A model generated the notes under the pieces. That model ran no database searches and was not told where the DNA came from. It worked only from the letters and a program-made list of their open reading frames with translations. A stretch of DNA of 64,000 nucleotides from the NCBI RefSeq assembly GCF_028649435.1, contig NZ_JAQSIN010000001.1. One strand, written 5' to 3'. This document shows positions 35,680 to 44,175 of the stretch, piece by piece (position 1 is the first letter of the stretch; each line of letters starts with the position of its first letter). The position numbers were made by a program, and so were the translations under genes. This DNA is from Curvibacter microcysteis (GTDB lineage Bacteria; Pseudomonadota; Gammaproteobacteria; Burkholderiales; Burkholderiaceae_C).

Positions 35680-36361
35680 ACATCACCACCGGCCCGCCCT
35701 TGGCAATGGCCCGTTGGTAGGCCGGGCGCTGGTTCATGCGTTGGCGGTAGGCCTGCAACTGGGGGTAGCGTTGCGCGTTGTCAGCGCGGGACAGCGCCGC
35801 TTCGACGGCAAAGCTCATCTGAAAGTCGGCCAGGCTCAGCGTCGGGCCCACAAACCAGGGGTGGCTGGCCAGGTGGGCGTCCATGAAGGCGAGGGCGGTG
35901 TCCACGTTGGGGTTGATCAGCTTGGCCTGCACCGTGCCGCACAGGGCGCGCGCGATCGGGCGCACAAAAAAGGGCATGGGCTGGGTCGGAATGGTCATGA
36001 AGACCAGCTTCATCACCAGCCAGTTCATCAGCGAGCCTTCGGCGTAATGCATCCAGAAGCGGCACTGGCGGTGGGCTTCGCTGCCCCGCGCGGGTTCCAG
36101 CTGGGCCAGTTCGCCCTCCAGGTTCTGGCCGTAGCGCTCGGCCAGGTACTCGAGGATGGCGCCCGATTCGGCCACGGTGACGTCCCCGTCCGTGATCACC
36201 GGTGACTTGCCCAGGGGGTGGATGGCCTTGAGTTCGGGCGGGGCCAGGCGGGTCTTCTTGTCGCGCTGGTAGACCTTGATCTGGTAGGGCAGGCCCAGCT
36301 CTTCAAGCAGCCAGAGCACGCGCTGCGAGCGCGAAGTTTCGAGGTGGTGGACGGTGATCAT
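35678..36361 (-). CDS. Glutathione S-transferase
   Basis: 227 aa. N-terminal thioredoxin-like domain: ITVHHLETSRSQRVLWLLEE (Ser in SRS is the likely catalytic residue), LGLPYQIKVYQRDKKTRLAP, the cis-Pro segment KSPVITDGDVTVAESGAIL with the Glu-Ser glutathione-binding pair, then an all-helical C-terminal domain containing LASHPWFVGPTLSLADFQMS. Cytoplasmic conjugation or dehalogenation of electrophiles. Divergent from a LysR gene at 36602, which may control it. Confidence 0.93.
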   Translation of the reverse strand: MITVHHLETSRSQRVLWLLEELGLPYQIKVYQRDKKTRLAPPELKAIHPLGKSPVITDGDVTVAESGAILEYLAERYGQNLEGELAQLEPARGSEAHRQCRFWMHYAEGSLMNWLVMKLVFMTIPTQPMPFFVRPIARALCGTVQAKLINPNVDTALAFMDAHLASHPWFVGPTLSLADFQMSFAVEAALSRADNAQRYPQLQAYRQRMNQRPAYQRAIAKGGPVVM

Positions 36362-36601
36362 GGCGAAGGGTCACAAAAGAAGAGAGGAAGAGGAGCGACG
36401 GCAGCGTGCAGGGAGGGGCCTCAGGCCATCACTGTGCGCTGATTGTGCTTGCAATGAGCGGCGTCAAGAAGCGCCATGACCGTGCCGGGGCGGGGAATTG
36501 ACAGCTCCTTTACCATTGACGCCTCCCCGCCCCCTGGACCTGCGTCCTGACCCACTTCCTTGCCCGGCGCCCATGGGCCCCCGGGATCAACGCCTTCTGC
36601 G

Positions 36602-37531
36602 ATGGACCAACTCGATTCTTTGCATGCCCTATTGGCCGTGATTGACCACGGTGGCTTTGCCGCAGCGGCTCGGGCCTTGAACACTTCGCCCGCCAAGGTC
36701 ACACGCCTGATCCAGGAGTTGGAGCAAAACCTCAACGCGCGCCTGCTGAACCGCACCACGCGCACGTTGTCGCTGACCGAGGCCGGCGAGCTGTACGCGG
36801 GCCGCATCCGCCCCGCCGTGGACGCGCTGCGCGCGGCCAACGACGAAGTCACCACCTACAACAGCCTGCCCTCGGGGGTGCTCAAGGTGCATTCTTCGCT
36901 GGACTTTGCGGCCGCGCAGCTGATTCCCCGCGTCCCCCGCCTCGGCCAGCTCTACCCCCAACTGGAGGTGGACATTCAGGTGGCCGATCGCATGCAGTTG
37001 GCGCCCGACCTGGAGGCCGACGTGACCATCCTGTTCTCGCGCCAGCCCCTGCCCAGTGGCGACTTTGTGGCGCGCCGCCTGGCCAGCACTTCGGGCGTGC
37101 TGTGCGCTTCGCCCCAGTACCTGAAGCGCCATGGCTTGCCCTTGCACCCCCAGGACCTGGCCCAGCACGATTGCCTGATCCCCAGCAGCAAGGACTTGCC
37201 CTCCACCTTCATGCTGGCCTGGGTCGGGCCCGGGGAGGTGGCGCCGTTCGAGTTCCGACCGGGGGCGCCCAAGTTCCACTCCAACAGCCCGGAGGCCCTG
37301 TGCCATGCGGCGCTGCATGGTCTGGGCCTGGTGGGGATGTTGTCAGCCCATGCCGAGCCCTACCTGCGCAGCGGGGCCTTGGTGCGCTTGTTGCCCGATT
37401 GGATTGGTGACCGTTGGGAGGTCTGGGCCGCTTACTCGGGGCGCAAGCATGTGCCACGCAAGGTGCATGCGTTCCTGGAGTTTTTGCGCGCCGAGCTGGG
37501 CGACCCGCAGCGCGACCCCTGGCTGGTCTGA
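36602..37531 (+). CDS. LysR family regulator
   Basis: 309 aa. HTH: LDSLHALLAVIDHGGFAAAA then RALNTSPAKVTRLIQELEQN, LNRTTRTLSLTEAGELY, CrgA/DsdC-like class; substrate domain ending AAYSGRKHVPRKVHAFLEF. The ATG at 36602 opens MDQLDSLHALL; an upstream ATG at 36560 adds a Pro-rich stretch without homology. Divergent from the GST gene by 240 bases, in which no convincing dyad was found. Confidence 0.9.
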   Translation: MDQLDSLHALLAVIDHGGFAAAARALNTSPAKVTRLIQELEQNLNARLLNRTTRTLSLTEAGELYAGRIRPAVDALRAANDEVTTYNSLPSGVLKVHSSLDFAAAQLIPRVPRLGQLYPQLEVDIQVADRMQLAPDLEADVTILFSRQPLPSGDFVARRLASTSGVLCASPQYLKRHGLPLHPQDLAQHDCLIPSSKDLPSTFMLAWVGPGEVAPFEFRPGAPKFHSNSPEALCHAALHGLGLVGMLSAHAEPYLRSGALVRLLPDWIGDRWEVWAAYSGRKHVPRKVHAFLEFLRAELGDPQRDPWLV

Positions 37532-37537
37532 GGCGCG

Positions 37538-37559
37538 CCTGCTGCGGGGCTGCAGCAGG
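37538..37559. terminator. Bidirectional terminator hairpin
   Basis: CCTGCTGC (37538-37545) and GCAGCAGG (37552-37559), perfect 8-bp arms and 6-base loop, between the convergent LysR stop at 37531 and hydrolase stop at 37578. No T tract. Confidence 0.55.
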
Positions 37560-37577
37560 GCCTCGCTGGCTGGGGCT

Positions 37578-38645
37578 TTACTTCTGGCTGTCCAGGAACT
37601 TCAGCACGGCGGCGTGAAAGGCCTCAGGCACCTCCAGGTGCGGGATGTGGCCGGCGTTGTCGAACTCCACCAACTCGCTGCCCGGGATGGCTTTTTGTGC
37701 AGCCCGACCCAGCAGCGGGAAGTTGCCCAGCGGCTTGACTGCTTCCGGCGGGGCAAAGCGGCGACCGAACACCGTGCGGTCTTTTTGCCCGATGGCCAGC
37801 AGAGTGGGTTGGGTCAGGCGGGGCAGTTCGTCGGTGATGGGGCCGTCGTAAATCATTTGGTAGGTGAGGGCCGAGATGCGGGCAAAGCGCGGGTACTCGG
37901 CACTTTGCTGGACCCGGGCGAACTGCTCGACCAGGCGCTCGAACGCCGGCTGCCAGTTCGGAAAGTAGCTCTTCAGGAAGTTGCGGTAGCTGGCCGGGGT
38001 CTGGGCCATCTCCAGCTGCACCAGGCGGTCGGTCTCTTGGGGTGGGATGCTGAGCACATAATTTTCCAGGCCCAGGGGGTTTTCCAGCACCAGGGCGGAC
38101 ACCCGCGCGGCATGGCGGCGCGCCAGGTGCACCGCCGCCATGCCGCCCATGCTGTTGGCCACCACCGCCACGCGCGGCAGCTGCAGGTGGTCCAGCAGGC
38201 GCACGGTCTGGTCCGCCAGCAGGGCGAAGCTGTAGCGCTGCTCGGGCTTGGCGGATTTGCCAAAACCGATCTGGTCGGGGGCGATCACCCGGTAGCCGTG
38301 GTCCGACAGCGCCTTCATCGTGCCGGCCCAGTAGTCCGAGCCAAAGTTCTTGCCGTGCATGAGCAGCACGGTCTGGCCGTTGGGGCGGGTGGGGCGCACA
38401 TCCATGTAGCTCATGCGCAGCTGGCGGCCCTCGTGCTCCCAGGCCAGGGTCTGCACCGGGTAGGGGTAGTGCCAGCCTTCCATGGCCACGCCCAGGGGCT
38501 CGGCACCCGCGTAGGTGGGGGCGTCAGGGGCCGCCGGGGCGGTGGCAGGGCTTTGGGCCCGGGCGCTGCCGCTCAACAGCAGGGCGCCAAGCCCCAACAG
38601 GGCGGGGCGGCGGGTGATCGCGGGGAACTGGGCATGGTTTGGCAT
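37578..38645 (-). CDS. Exported alpha/beta hydrolase
   Basis: 355 aa. N-terminus TRRPALLGLGALLLSGSARAQ is a signal peptide (Tat-like RR). Oxyanion region VLLMHGKNFGSDYW, nucleophile elbow VANSMGGMAAVHLAR (Ser), acid in AIGQKDRTVFGRRF and His in EFDNAGHIPHLEVPE, all placed as in epoxide/C-C hydrolase-like alpha/beta proteins with cap. Periplasmic ester or lactone hydrolysis is likely; substrate unknown. Its start is 158 bases from the first HutC-like site at 38803 and divergent from the hut locus, so it might share regulation. Confidence 0.88.
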   Translation of the reverse strand: MPNHAQFPAITRRPALLGLGALLLSGSARAQSPATAPAAPDAPTYAGAEPLGVAMEGWHYPYPVQTLAWEHEGRQLRMSYMDVRPTRPNGQTVLLMHGKNFGSDYWAGTMKALSDHGYRVIAPDQIGFGKSAKPEQRYSFALLADQTVRLLDHLQLPRVAVVANSMGGMAAVHLARRHAARVSALVLENPLGLENYVLSIPPQETDRLVQLEMAQTPASYRNFLKSYFPNWQPAFERLVEQFARVQQSAEYPRFARISALTYQMIYDGPITDELPRLTQPTLLAIGQKDRTVFGRRFAPPEAVKPLGNFPLLGRAAQKAIPGSELVEFDNAGHIPHLEVPEAFHAAVLKFLDSQK

Positions 38646-38802
38646 GGCGGGTGTTTGTCTCGTGGGGTGGGTCTGGGGTCTGGGGCTCGCAGGACGGGCG
38701 GGGCGCGCCCGCGCCAGTGGGCATTCTTGCCCAAAGCCTGAAGCGGTGCAGGCCAGCCCTGGCACAGCCTTTGCATGGCTCTGCCCATCCGGGCTAACAA
38801 GT

Positions 38803-38815
38803 CCTGTATAGACAG
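38803..38815. promoter_or_regulatory. HutC operator, copy 1
   Basis: CCTGTATAGACAG, sharing TGTATAGACAG with copies 2 and 3 and containing the imperfect dyad CTGT...ACAG. HutC (GntR family) binds TGTATAGACA-like palindromes in proteobacterial hut promoters. Placed between the divergent hydrolase and the ABC operon. Confidence 0.75.
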
Positions 38816-38915
38816 CATATTGGTGCAAACACCGATGAGCTGCACCAGCTTGGTGATTCACACTCCAGCCCTTGTCGAGCTGCGCAGGCGTCGGCGGTGT
38901 GGATTTGTCGCAGGA

Positions 38916-38929
38916 CTTGTATAGACAGG
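38916..38929. promoter_or_regulatory. HutC operator, copy 2
   Basis: CTTGTATAGACAGG, identical over 14 bases to the site before hutH at 42520. Located 99 bases before the ABC receptor ATG. Confidence 0.8.
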
Positions 38930-39027
38930 AATTTTCCGGGCCTGCGTGGCAGGGTCGGCAAGCAAGCGCACCGTGCCGCAAGCGCTGTGTGAGAACTGGT
39001 TTTCTTCAGCAATCTAGGAGCAGAGAA

Positions 39028-39993
39028 ATGGGTCGTTCTACCTTCAAAGTGGCGTCGCTGATGGCGGCTGTGGGTCTGGCGGTGGGCTTGGCAGCCCCGG
39101 TGCAGGCACAGGAAACCAAGATCGTGCTCGGCATGTCGGGCTGGACGGGCTTCGCCCCGCTGACCCTGGCCGACAAGGCCGGCATCTTCAAGAAGCACGG
39201 CCTGGACGTCGAGCTGAAGATGATTCCGCAAAAAGACCGCCACCTGGCCCTGGCCTCCAAGGCCATCCAGTGCGCCGCCACCACGGTGGAGACCCATGTG
39301 GCCTGGAACGCCAACGGCGTGCCCATCGTGCAGATCTTCCAGATGGACAAGTCCTACGGTGCCGACGGCCTGGCCGTGCGCAATGACATCAAGGGCTTCG
39401 CTGACCTCAAGGGCAAGACCATCGGCGTCGACGCCCCGGGCACCGCGCCGTATTTCGGCCTGGCCTGGATGCTCAGCAAGAACGGCATGAGCCTGAAAGA
39501 TGTGAAGGTCACCACCCTCGCGCCACAAGCCGCGGCCCAGGCCTTTGTGGCCGGTCAGAACGACGCCGCCATGACCTACGAGCCCTACCTGTCCACGGTG
39601 CGCGACAACGCCGCCGCTGGCAAGATTTTGGCCACCACGCTGGACTACCCGATGGTGATGGACACCGTGGGCTGCGACCCGACCTGGCTCAAGGCCAACC
39701 CCAAGGCCGCCCAGGCGCTGACCGATTCGTACTTTGCCGCGCTGGAGATGATCAAGGCCGAGCCCGCCAAGTCCAACGAACTGATGGGCTCGGCGGTCAA
39801 GCAAACCGGTGAGCAGTTCGCCAAGTCCTCGGCCTACCTGCGTTGGCAGGACAAGGCGGCCAACCAGAAGTTCTTCGCGGGCGAGCTGACCGCCTTCATG
39901 AAGGACGCCACCACCATCTTGCTGGAGGCCGGCATCATCCGCAAAGCGCCGGAGAACCTGGCTGTCACCTTCGACGCGAGCTTCATCAAATAA
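39028..39993 (+). CDS. ABC substrate-binding protein, NMT1/SsuA type
   Basis: 321 aa. Signal peptide cleaved near VQAQE. Mature protein: KIVLGMSGWTGFAPLTLADK, GIFKKHGLDVELKMIP, AATTVETHVAWNANG, and LKGKTIGVDAPGTAPYFGLA, matching NMT1/THI5/SsuA periplasmic receptors for aromatic or sulfonate ligands rather than the amino-acid SBP_bac_3 family. AGGAG 7 bases before the ATG at 39028. First gene of receptor-permease-ATPase operon under HutC-like sites, directly before hutC, so it probably imports histidine, urocanate or a related imidazole; inference from location. Confidence 0.92.
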   Translation: MGRSTFKVASLMAAVGLAVGLAAPVQAQETKIVLGMSGWTGFAPLTLADKAGIFKKHGLDVELKMIPQKDRHLALASKAIQCAATTVETHVAWNANGVPIVQIFQMDKSYGADGLAVRNDIKGFADLKGKTIGVDAPGTAPYFGLAWMLSKNGMSLKDVKVTTLAPQAAAQAFVAGQNDAAMTYEPYLSTVRDNAAAGKILATTLDYPMVMDTVGCDPTWLKANPKAAQALTDSYFAALEMIKAEPAKSNELMGSAVKQTGEQFAKSSAYLRWQDKAANQKFFAGELTAFMKDATTILLEAGIIRKAPENLAVTFDASFIK

Positions 39994-39996
39994 GCC

Positions 39997-40866
39997 ATGG
40001 CCACTCCGTCTGCCTCCTCCGCTGGTGCGGCCTTGCCCACGGCGCACCCGCCCAGCCTGCAAAACCCCGCCCCGGCCGCCCGCTCGGGCTGGCGCCCGCT
40101 GGAGCCCGTCAGCCCGCGCGCGCGCTGGGCCCTGGGCTTGGGCTTTTTTGTCTTGTTTGTCGCGGTGTGGTCCGGCTTCACGCTGGGCGGTTTCGTGTCG
40201 CCCACCTTCTTGGCCAGCCCGGTCACGATGGCGCAGGAAGCCTGGCTGCTGTTCACCGAGTACGGCTTTCACAAGGACATCGGCATGACGGTGTGGCGCG
40301 TGCTGGGCGGCTTTGTGCTGGCCTCGGTGCTGGCCGTGCCGCTGGGCATTGCGATGGGCGCCTACAAAGGGGTGGAGGCGTTCTTTGAACCCTTTGTCTC
40401 CTTTTGCCGCTACCTGCCGGCCTCGGCCTTCATCCCCTTGCTGATCCTCTGGGCCGGCATTGGCGAACTGCAAAAAGTGCTGGTGATCTTCATCGGCTCT
40501 TTCTTCCAGATCGTGCTGATGGTGGCCGTGATCGTGGGCGGTGCGCGCAAGGACCTGGTCGAAGCCGCCTACACCCTGGGCGCCAACGGCCAGGGCGTGG
40601 TGCGCCGCGTGCTGATCCCGGGCGCTGCGCCCGAGATCGCCGAGACCCTGCGCCTGGTGCTGGGCTGGGCCTGGACTTACGTCATCGTGGCCGAGCTGAT
40701 TGGCTCGTCCTCCGGCATCGGCCACATGATCACCGACAGCCAGGCGCTGCTGAACACCGGCCAGATCATCTTCGGCATCATCGTCATCGGCCTGATTGGC
40801 CTGGTGTCTGACTTTGCGTTCAAGGCCCTGAACCGGCGCCTGTTTGTGTGGAGCTTTTTCAAATGA
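39997..40866 (+). CDS. ABC transporter permease, SsuC/TauC type
   Basis: 289 aa. A long cytoplasmic N-terminus (about 1-40) then six membrane segments with the binding-protein-dependent transport signature (VEAAYTLGANGQGVVRRVLI with EAA loop and GWAWTYVIVAELIGSSSGIG). Stop overlaps the ATPase gene by ATGA. Forms the membrane channel for the NMT1-type receptor encoded 3 bases upstream. Confidence 0.93.
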   Translation: MATPSASSAGAALPTAHPPSLQNPAPAARSGWRPLEPVSPRARWALGLGFFVLFVAVWSGFTLGGFVSPTFLASPVTMAQEAWLLFTEYGFHKDIGMTVWRVLGGFVLASVLAVPLGIAMGAYKGVEAFFEPFVSFCRYLPASAFIPLLILWAGIGELQKVLVIFIGSFFQIVLMVAVIVGGARKDLVEAAYTLGANGQGVVRRVLIPGAAPEIAETLRLVLGWAWTYVIVAELIGSSSGIGHMITDSQALLNTGQIIFGIIVIGLIGLVSDFAFKALNRRLFVWSFFK

Positions 40867-41642
40867 GCCAGCTGTCCATCCAGGGCGTGTCGCGCACCTT
40901 CGAATCCAACCGGGGTCAAAAGACCCAGGCCTTGCTGCCGGTGGACTTCGAGGTGCGGGACAACGACTTTGTCACCATCCTCGGCCCCTCGGGCTGCGGC
41001 AAGAGCACCTTGCTGCGCATCGTGGCCGGCCTGGACCAGCCCACCAGCGGCCGCGTGCTGCTGGACGGCCAGCCCGTGCAAGGGCCGGGTGCCGACCGCG
41101 GCATGGTGTTCCAGAGCTACACCTTGTTCCCCTGGCTCAGCATCGAGCAAAACGTGCGCTTCGGCCTGCGCGAGCGCGGCATGAGCGAGGCGCAGCAAAA
41201 AGAGCGCAGCGACTTCTTCATCGCCCGCGTCGGCCTGCGCGGCTTTGAGCAGCATTTCCCCAAGCAGCTTTCGGGCGGCATGCAGCAGCGCACGGCGATT
41301 GCGCGTGCGCTGGCCAATGACCCCAAGATCTTGCTGCTCGACGAGCCCTTCGGCGCGCTGGACAACCAGACCCGGGTGCTGATGCAGGAGCTGCTGCTGG
41401 GCATCTGGGAGGCCTCGCGCAAAACCGTGCTGTTCGTCACCCACGACATCGACGAGGCCATCTTCATGGCCAACCGCGTCGCGGTCTTCAGTGCCCGGCC
41501 TGGCCGCATCAAGACCGAGCTGGCAGTGGACTTGCCCCACCCGCGCCACTACACGATCAAGACCAGCCCCGAGTTCATGGACCTGAAGGCGCGCTTGACC
41601 GAAGAGATCCGCGCCGAGTCCATGGCCGCTGCCACGCACTGA
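40863..41642 (+). CDS. ABC transporter ATP-binding protein, SsuB/TauB type
   Basis: 259 aa. Walker A GPSGCGKST (about 42-50), Q-loop VFQSYTLFPW, signature LSGGMQQR, Walker B ILLLDEPFGALD and switch His in FVTHDIDEAIFMANR. Powers uptake with the preceding permease. It starts in an ATGA overlap with the permease (an in-frame ATG at 40848 lies inside the permease gene). hutC follows 28 bases downstream. Confidence 0.94.
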   Translation: MSQLSIQGVSRTFESNRGQKTQALLPVDFEVRDNDFVTILGPSGCGKSTLLRIVAGLDQPTSGRVLLDGQPVQGPGADRGMVFQSYTLFPWLSIEQNVRFGLRERGMSEAQQKERSDFFIARVGLRGFEQHFPKQLSGGMQQRTAIARALANDPKILLLDEPFGALDNQTRVLMQELLLGIWEASRKTVLFVTHDIDEAIFMANRVAVFSARPGRIKTELAVDLPHPRHYTIKTSPEFMDLKARLTEEIRAESMAAATH

Positions 41643-41670
41643 TCGGCCCAGCTCGTTACCATTGCGCCCC

Positions 41671-42480
41671 ATGTCGCCTACCCCTGCCAGCCGCCGCAAA
41701 GCCGCCTCCCATGTGCCCGCCGTGGGCCCGACCTCGGCCTCGGCTGGGGCCAGTGCCCCCGCGCTGGCCCTGTACCAGCAGATCAAGGACCACATCTCGC
41801 GCAAGATCCAGGATGGCTCCTGGCCCGCTGGCCACCGACTGCCGTCCGAGCACGAACTGGTGGCGCAGTTCGGCATCTCGCGCATGACGGTGAACCGCGC
41901 CCTGCGCGAGCTCAGCGAGCAGGGCCGCATCGTGCGGGTGGCGGGTGTAGGCAGTTTTGTGGCCGAAGAAAAGCCCCAGTCCACCCTGCTGCAAATCGCC
42001 AACCTGGCCAGCGAGATCCGCCAGCGTGGCCACGACTACCGCTGCCAGATGCTGACCGTGGAGCGCATCTCGGCCTCCATGGAGGTGGCTGCCGCGCTGG
42101 ACCTGCGCCTGGGCGACTCGGTCTTCCATTCGGTCTGTGTGCACCTCGAAGACGGGGTGCCGGTGCAGCTGGAAGACCGTTACGTCAACCCGCGCGTGGC
42201 GCCCGACTTTGGCGCCCAAGATTTCAGCTTGCTGCAACCCTCCGAGTACCTGGTGCGCCATGTCCCCTTCGATCAGGTCGAGCATGTGGTCGACGCCGTG
42301 TTGCCCACGGCGGAGCAAGCCGAGCAACTCGACATGCAGCCCCAGCAACCCTGTTTGCTGCTGACGCGGCGCACCTGGACGCGCGGCGTGCCGGTGACCG
42401 TGGTGCGCTGCCTGCACCCGGCCTCGCGCTACCGCCTGGGCAGCCGCTTCCGCGCCGACGGCAACCCCGTTTTTGGCTGA
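41671..42480 (+). CDS. hutC: Histidine utilisation repressor HutC
   Basis: 269 aa GntR/HutC regulator. An Ala/Pro-rich N-terminus (about 1-35), winged HTH with DGSWPAGHRLPSEHELVAQF / GISRMTVNRALRELSEQGRI, VAGVGSFVAE, then the UTRA effector domain with RGHDYRCQMLTVERI and LLLTRRTWTRGVPVT. HutC proteins repress hut genes and are released by urocanate. ATG at 41671 preferred to TTG 41662. Sits between the first transporter operon and hutH; several copies of its likely operator lie in this locus. Confidence 0.95.
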   Translation: MSPTPASRRKAASHVPAVGPTSASAGASAPALALYQQIKDHISRKIQDGSWPAGHRLPSEHELVAQFGISRMTVNRALRELSEQGRIVRVAGVGSFVAEEKPQSTLLQIANLASEIRQRGHDYRCQMLTVERISASMEVAAALDLRLGDSVFHSVCVHLEDGVPVQLEDRYVNPRVAPDFGAQDFSLLQPSEYLVRHVPFDQVEHVVDAVLPTAEQAEQLDMQPQQPCLLLTRRTWTRGVPVTVVRCLHPASRYRLGSRFRADGNPVFG

Positions 42481-42519
42481 AAGCCCCCACGCTCAGCCCC
42501 TGAACTTCTTTCGCGTTAA

Positions 42520-42533
42520 CTTGTATAGACAGG
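42520..42533. promoter_or_regulatory. HutC operator, copy 3, overlapping hutH ribosome site
   Basis: CTTGTATAGACAGG, identical to copy 2, directly followed by ATGG. Its AGG forms part of the AGGA ribosome site for the hutH ATG at 42543, so repressor binding would cover the 5' end of the hutH message region. Confidence 0.8.
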
Positions 42534-42542
42534 ATGGTCAAC

Positions 42543-44114
42543 ATGACATCAAACACCTCTTCCTCAACGGCCGCCAGCGCCACCTTGGTCCTGCAACCCG
42601 GTCAGGTCAGCCTGGCCCAGTGGCGCCAGATCCAGGCCGGTGGTGTGACCCTGGCTTTGCATGGTTCGGCGCGCGCCGCCATCCTCGCGGCGCAGGCCAG
42701 CATCCAGCGCATCGTCGATGAAGACCGCGTGGTCTATGGCATCAACACCGGCTTCGGCAAGCTGGCCAGCACCCGCATCGCGCACGAGCGCCTGGCCGAG
42801 TTGCAGCGCAACCTGGTGCTGTCGCACAGCGTGGGCACGGGCGAGGCTTTGTCCGCGCCGGTGGTGCGCCTGGTGCTGGCGTCCAAGGCGGTGAGCCTGG
42901 CGCGCGGCCACTCGGGCGTGCGGCCTGAGCTGATCGATGCGCTGCTGGCGCTGGCCAATGCCGACCTGCTGCCGGTGATCCCGGCCAAGGGTTCGGTCGG
43001 CGCTTCGGGCGACCTGGCCCCGCTGGCCCACCTGGCCTGCGTGCTGATCGGCGAGGGCGAGGTGATGACCCCCGAAGGCGGCCGACTGGGCGGCACCGAA
43101 GCGCTGGCGCGCATCGGCCTGTCCCCGTTTGTGCTGGGTCCCAAAGAGGGCCTGGCCTTGCTCAATGGCACCCAGGTGTCGACCGCGCTGGCGTTGGCCG
43201 GCCTGTTCGGGGCGGAGGAGGTGTTTGCCGCCGGCCTGGCGGCGGGGGCGCTCTCGCTGGAGGCCATCAAGGGCTCGATCAAGCCGCTGGACGAACGCAT
43301 CCACGCCGCGCGCGGCCAGCCCGGCCAGATCGCCGTGGCCGCCGCGCTGCGCGAGCTGCTGGCCGGCAGTGACATCGTGCACTCGCACGAGCACTGCGGT
43401 CGTGTGCAAGACCCGTACTCGATCCGCTGCGTGCCCCAGGTCATGGGTGCCTGCCTGGACAACCTGCAGCACGCGGCGCGCGTCCTGGTGATCGAGGCCA
43501 ATGCCGCCTCGGACAACCCCTTGGTGTTCGACAACGGTGACGTGATCTCGGGCGGCAACTTCCACGCCGAGCCGGTGGCCTTTGCGGCCGACATCATTGC
43601 GCTGGCCGTGTCCGAGGTGGGCGCCATCTCGGAGCGCCGCATGGCCTTGCTGCTGGACACGGGCCTGTCCGGCCTGCCGGCCTTTTTGATCCAGGACAGC
43701 GGGGTCAATTCGGGTTTCATGATCGCCCAGGTCACGGCCGCGGCCCTGGCCTCCGAGAACAAATCCCTGGCCCACCCGGCCAGTGTGGACAGCCTGCCCA
43801 CCTCGGCCAACCAGGAAGACCATGTCTCCATGGCCACCTTTGGCGCGCGCCGCCTGGGCGAGATGGTGAACAACACCGCCGTGGTGGTGGGCATCGAGGC
43901 CATGGCCGCCGCCCAGGGCCTGGAGTTCCAGCGCCCGCTCAAGAGCTCGACCGCGGTCGAAGGCCTGCTCGCCGGCATCCGCCAGCGCGTGGCCTTCCTG
44001 GCGCAGGACCGCTACCTGGCGCCCGACATCGAGGCCATGCGCCTGTGGGCTCGCCAAAGCGACTGGCCCCGCTGTCTGACCGAGGCCCTGCCCAGTTTTG
44101 TCTCGGTCGCCTGA
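42543..44114 (+). CDS. hutH: Histidine ammonia-lyase
   Basis: 523 aa. Converts L-histidine to trans-urocanate and ammonia. The Ala-Ser-Gly triad that forms the MIO cofactor is at 154-156 in GSVGASGDLAPLAH; other signatures are VYGINTGFGKL, NGTQVSTALALAGLF, QDPYSIRCVPQVMGA and TSANQEDHVSMATFGAR. Starts at the ATG at 42543, which has AGGA 8 bases upstream; an ATG at 42534 lies within the same leader. First enzyme of the locus, 62 bases after hutC. Confidence 0.97.
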   Translation: MTSNTSSSTAASATLVLQPGQVSLAQWRQIQAGGVTLALHGSARAAILAAQASIQRIVDEDRVVYGINTGFGKLASTRIAHERLAELQRNLVLSHSVGTGEALSAPVVRLVLASKAVSLARGHSGVRPELIDALLALANADLLPVIPAKGSVGASGDLAPLAHLACVLIGEGEVMTPEGGRLGGTEALARIGLSPFVLGPKEGLALLNGTQVSTALALAGLFGAEEVFAAGLAAGALSLEAIKGSIKPLDERIHAARGQPGQIAVAAALRELLAGSDIVHSHEHCGRVQDPYSIRCVPQVMGACLDNLQHAARVLVIEANAASDNPLVFDNGDVISGGNFHAEPVAFAADIIALAVSEVGAISERRMALLLDTGLSGLPAFLIQDSGVNSGFMIAQVTAAALASENKSLAHPASVDSLPTSANQEDHVSMATFGARRLGEMVNNTAVVVGIEAMAAAQGLEFQRPLKSSTAVEGLLAGIRQRVAFLAQDRYLAPDIEAMRLWARQSDWPRCLTEALPSFVSVA

Positions 44115-44175
44115 GCCGGCCCCGTTTTTTGTCCCTTTCTGCTGCCTTCATCCCCTTACCTCAGGAGTGTTGACC

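Larger units (their letters stand above)
38646..39027. promoter_or_regulatory. Divergent promoter region of hut locus
   Basis: About 380 bases between the divergent hydrolase and ABC receptor genes. It contains two HutC-like sites (38803-38815, 38916-38929) 113 bases apart and a strong ribosome site AGGAG at 39016. A purine-rich leader follows the second site. No further gene seen. Confidence 0.6.
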
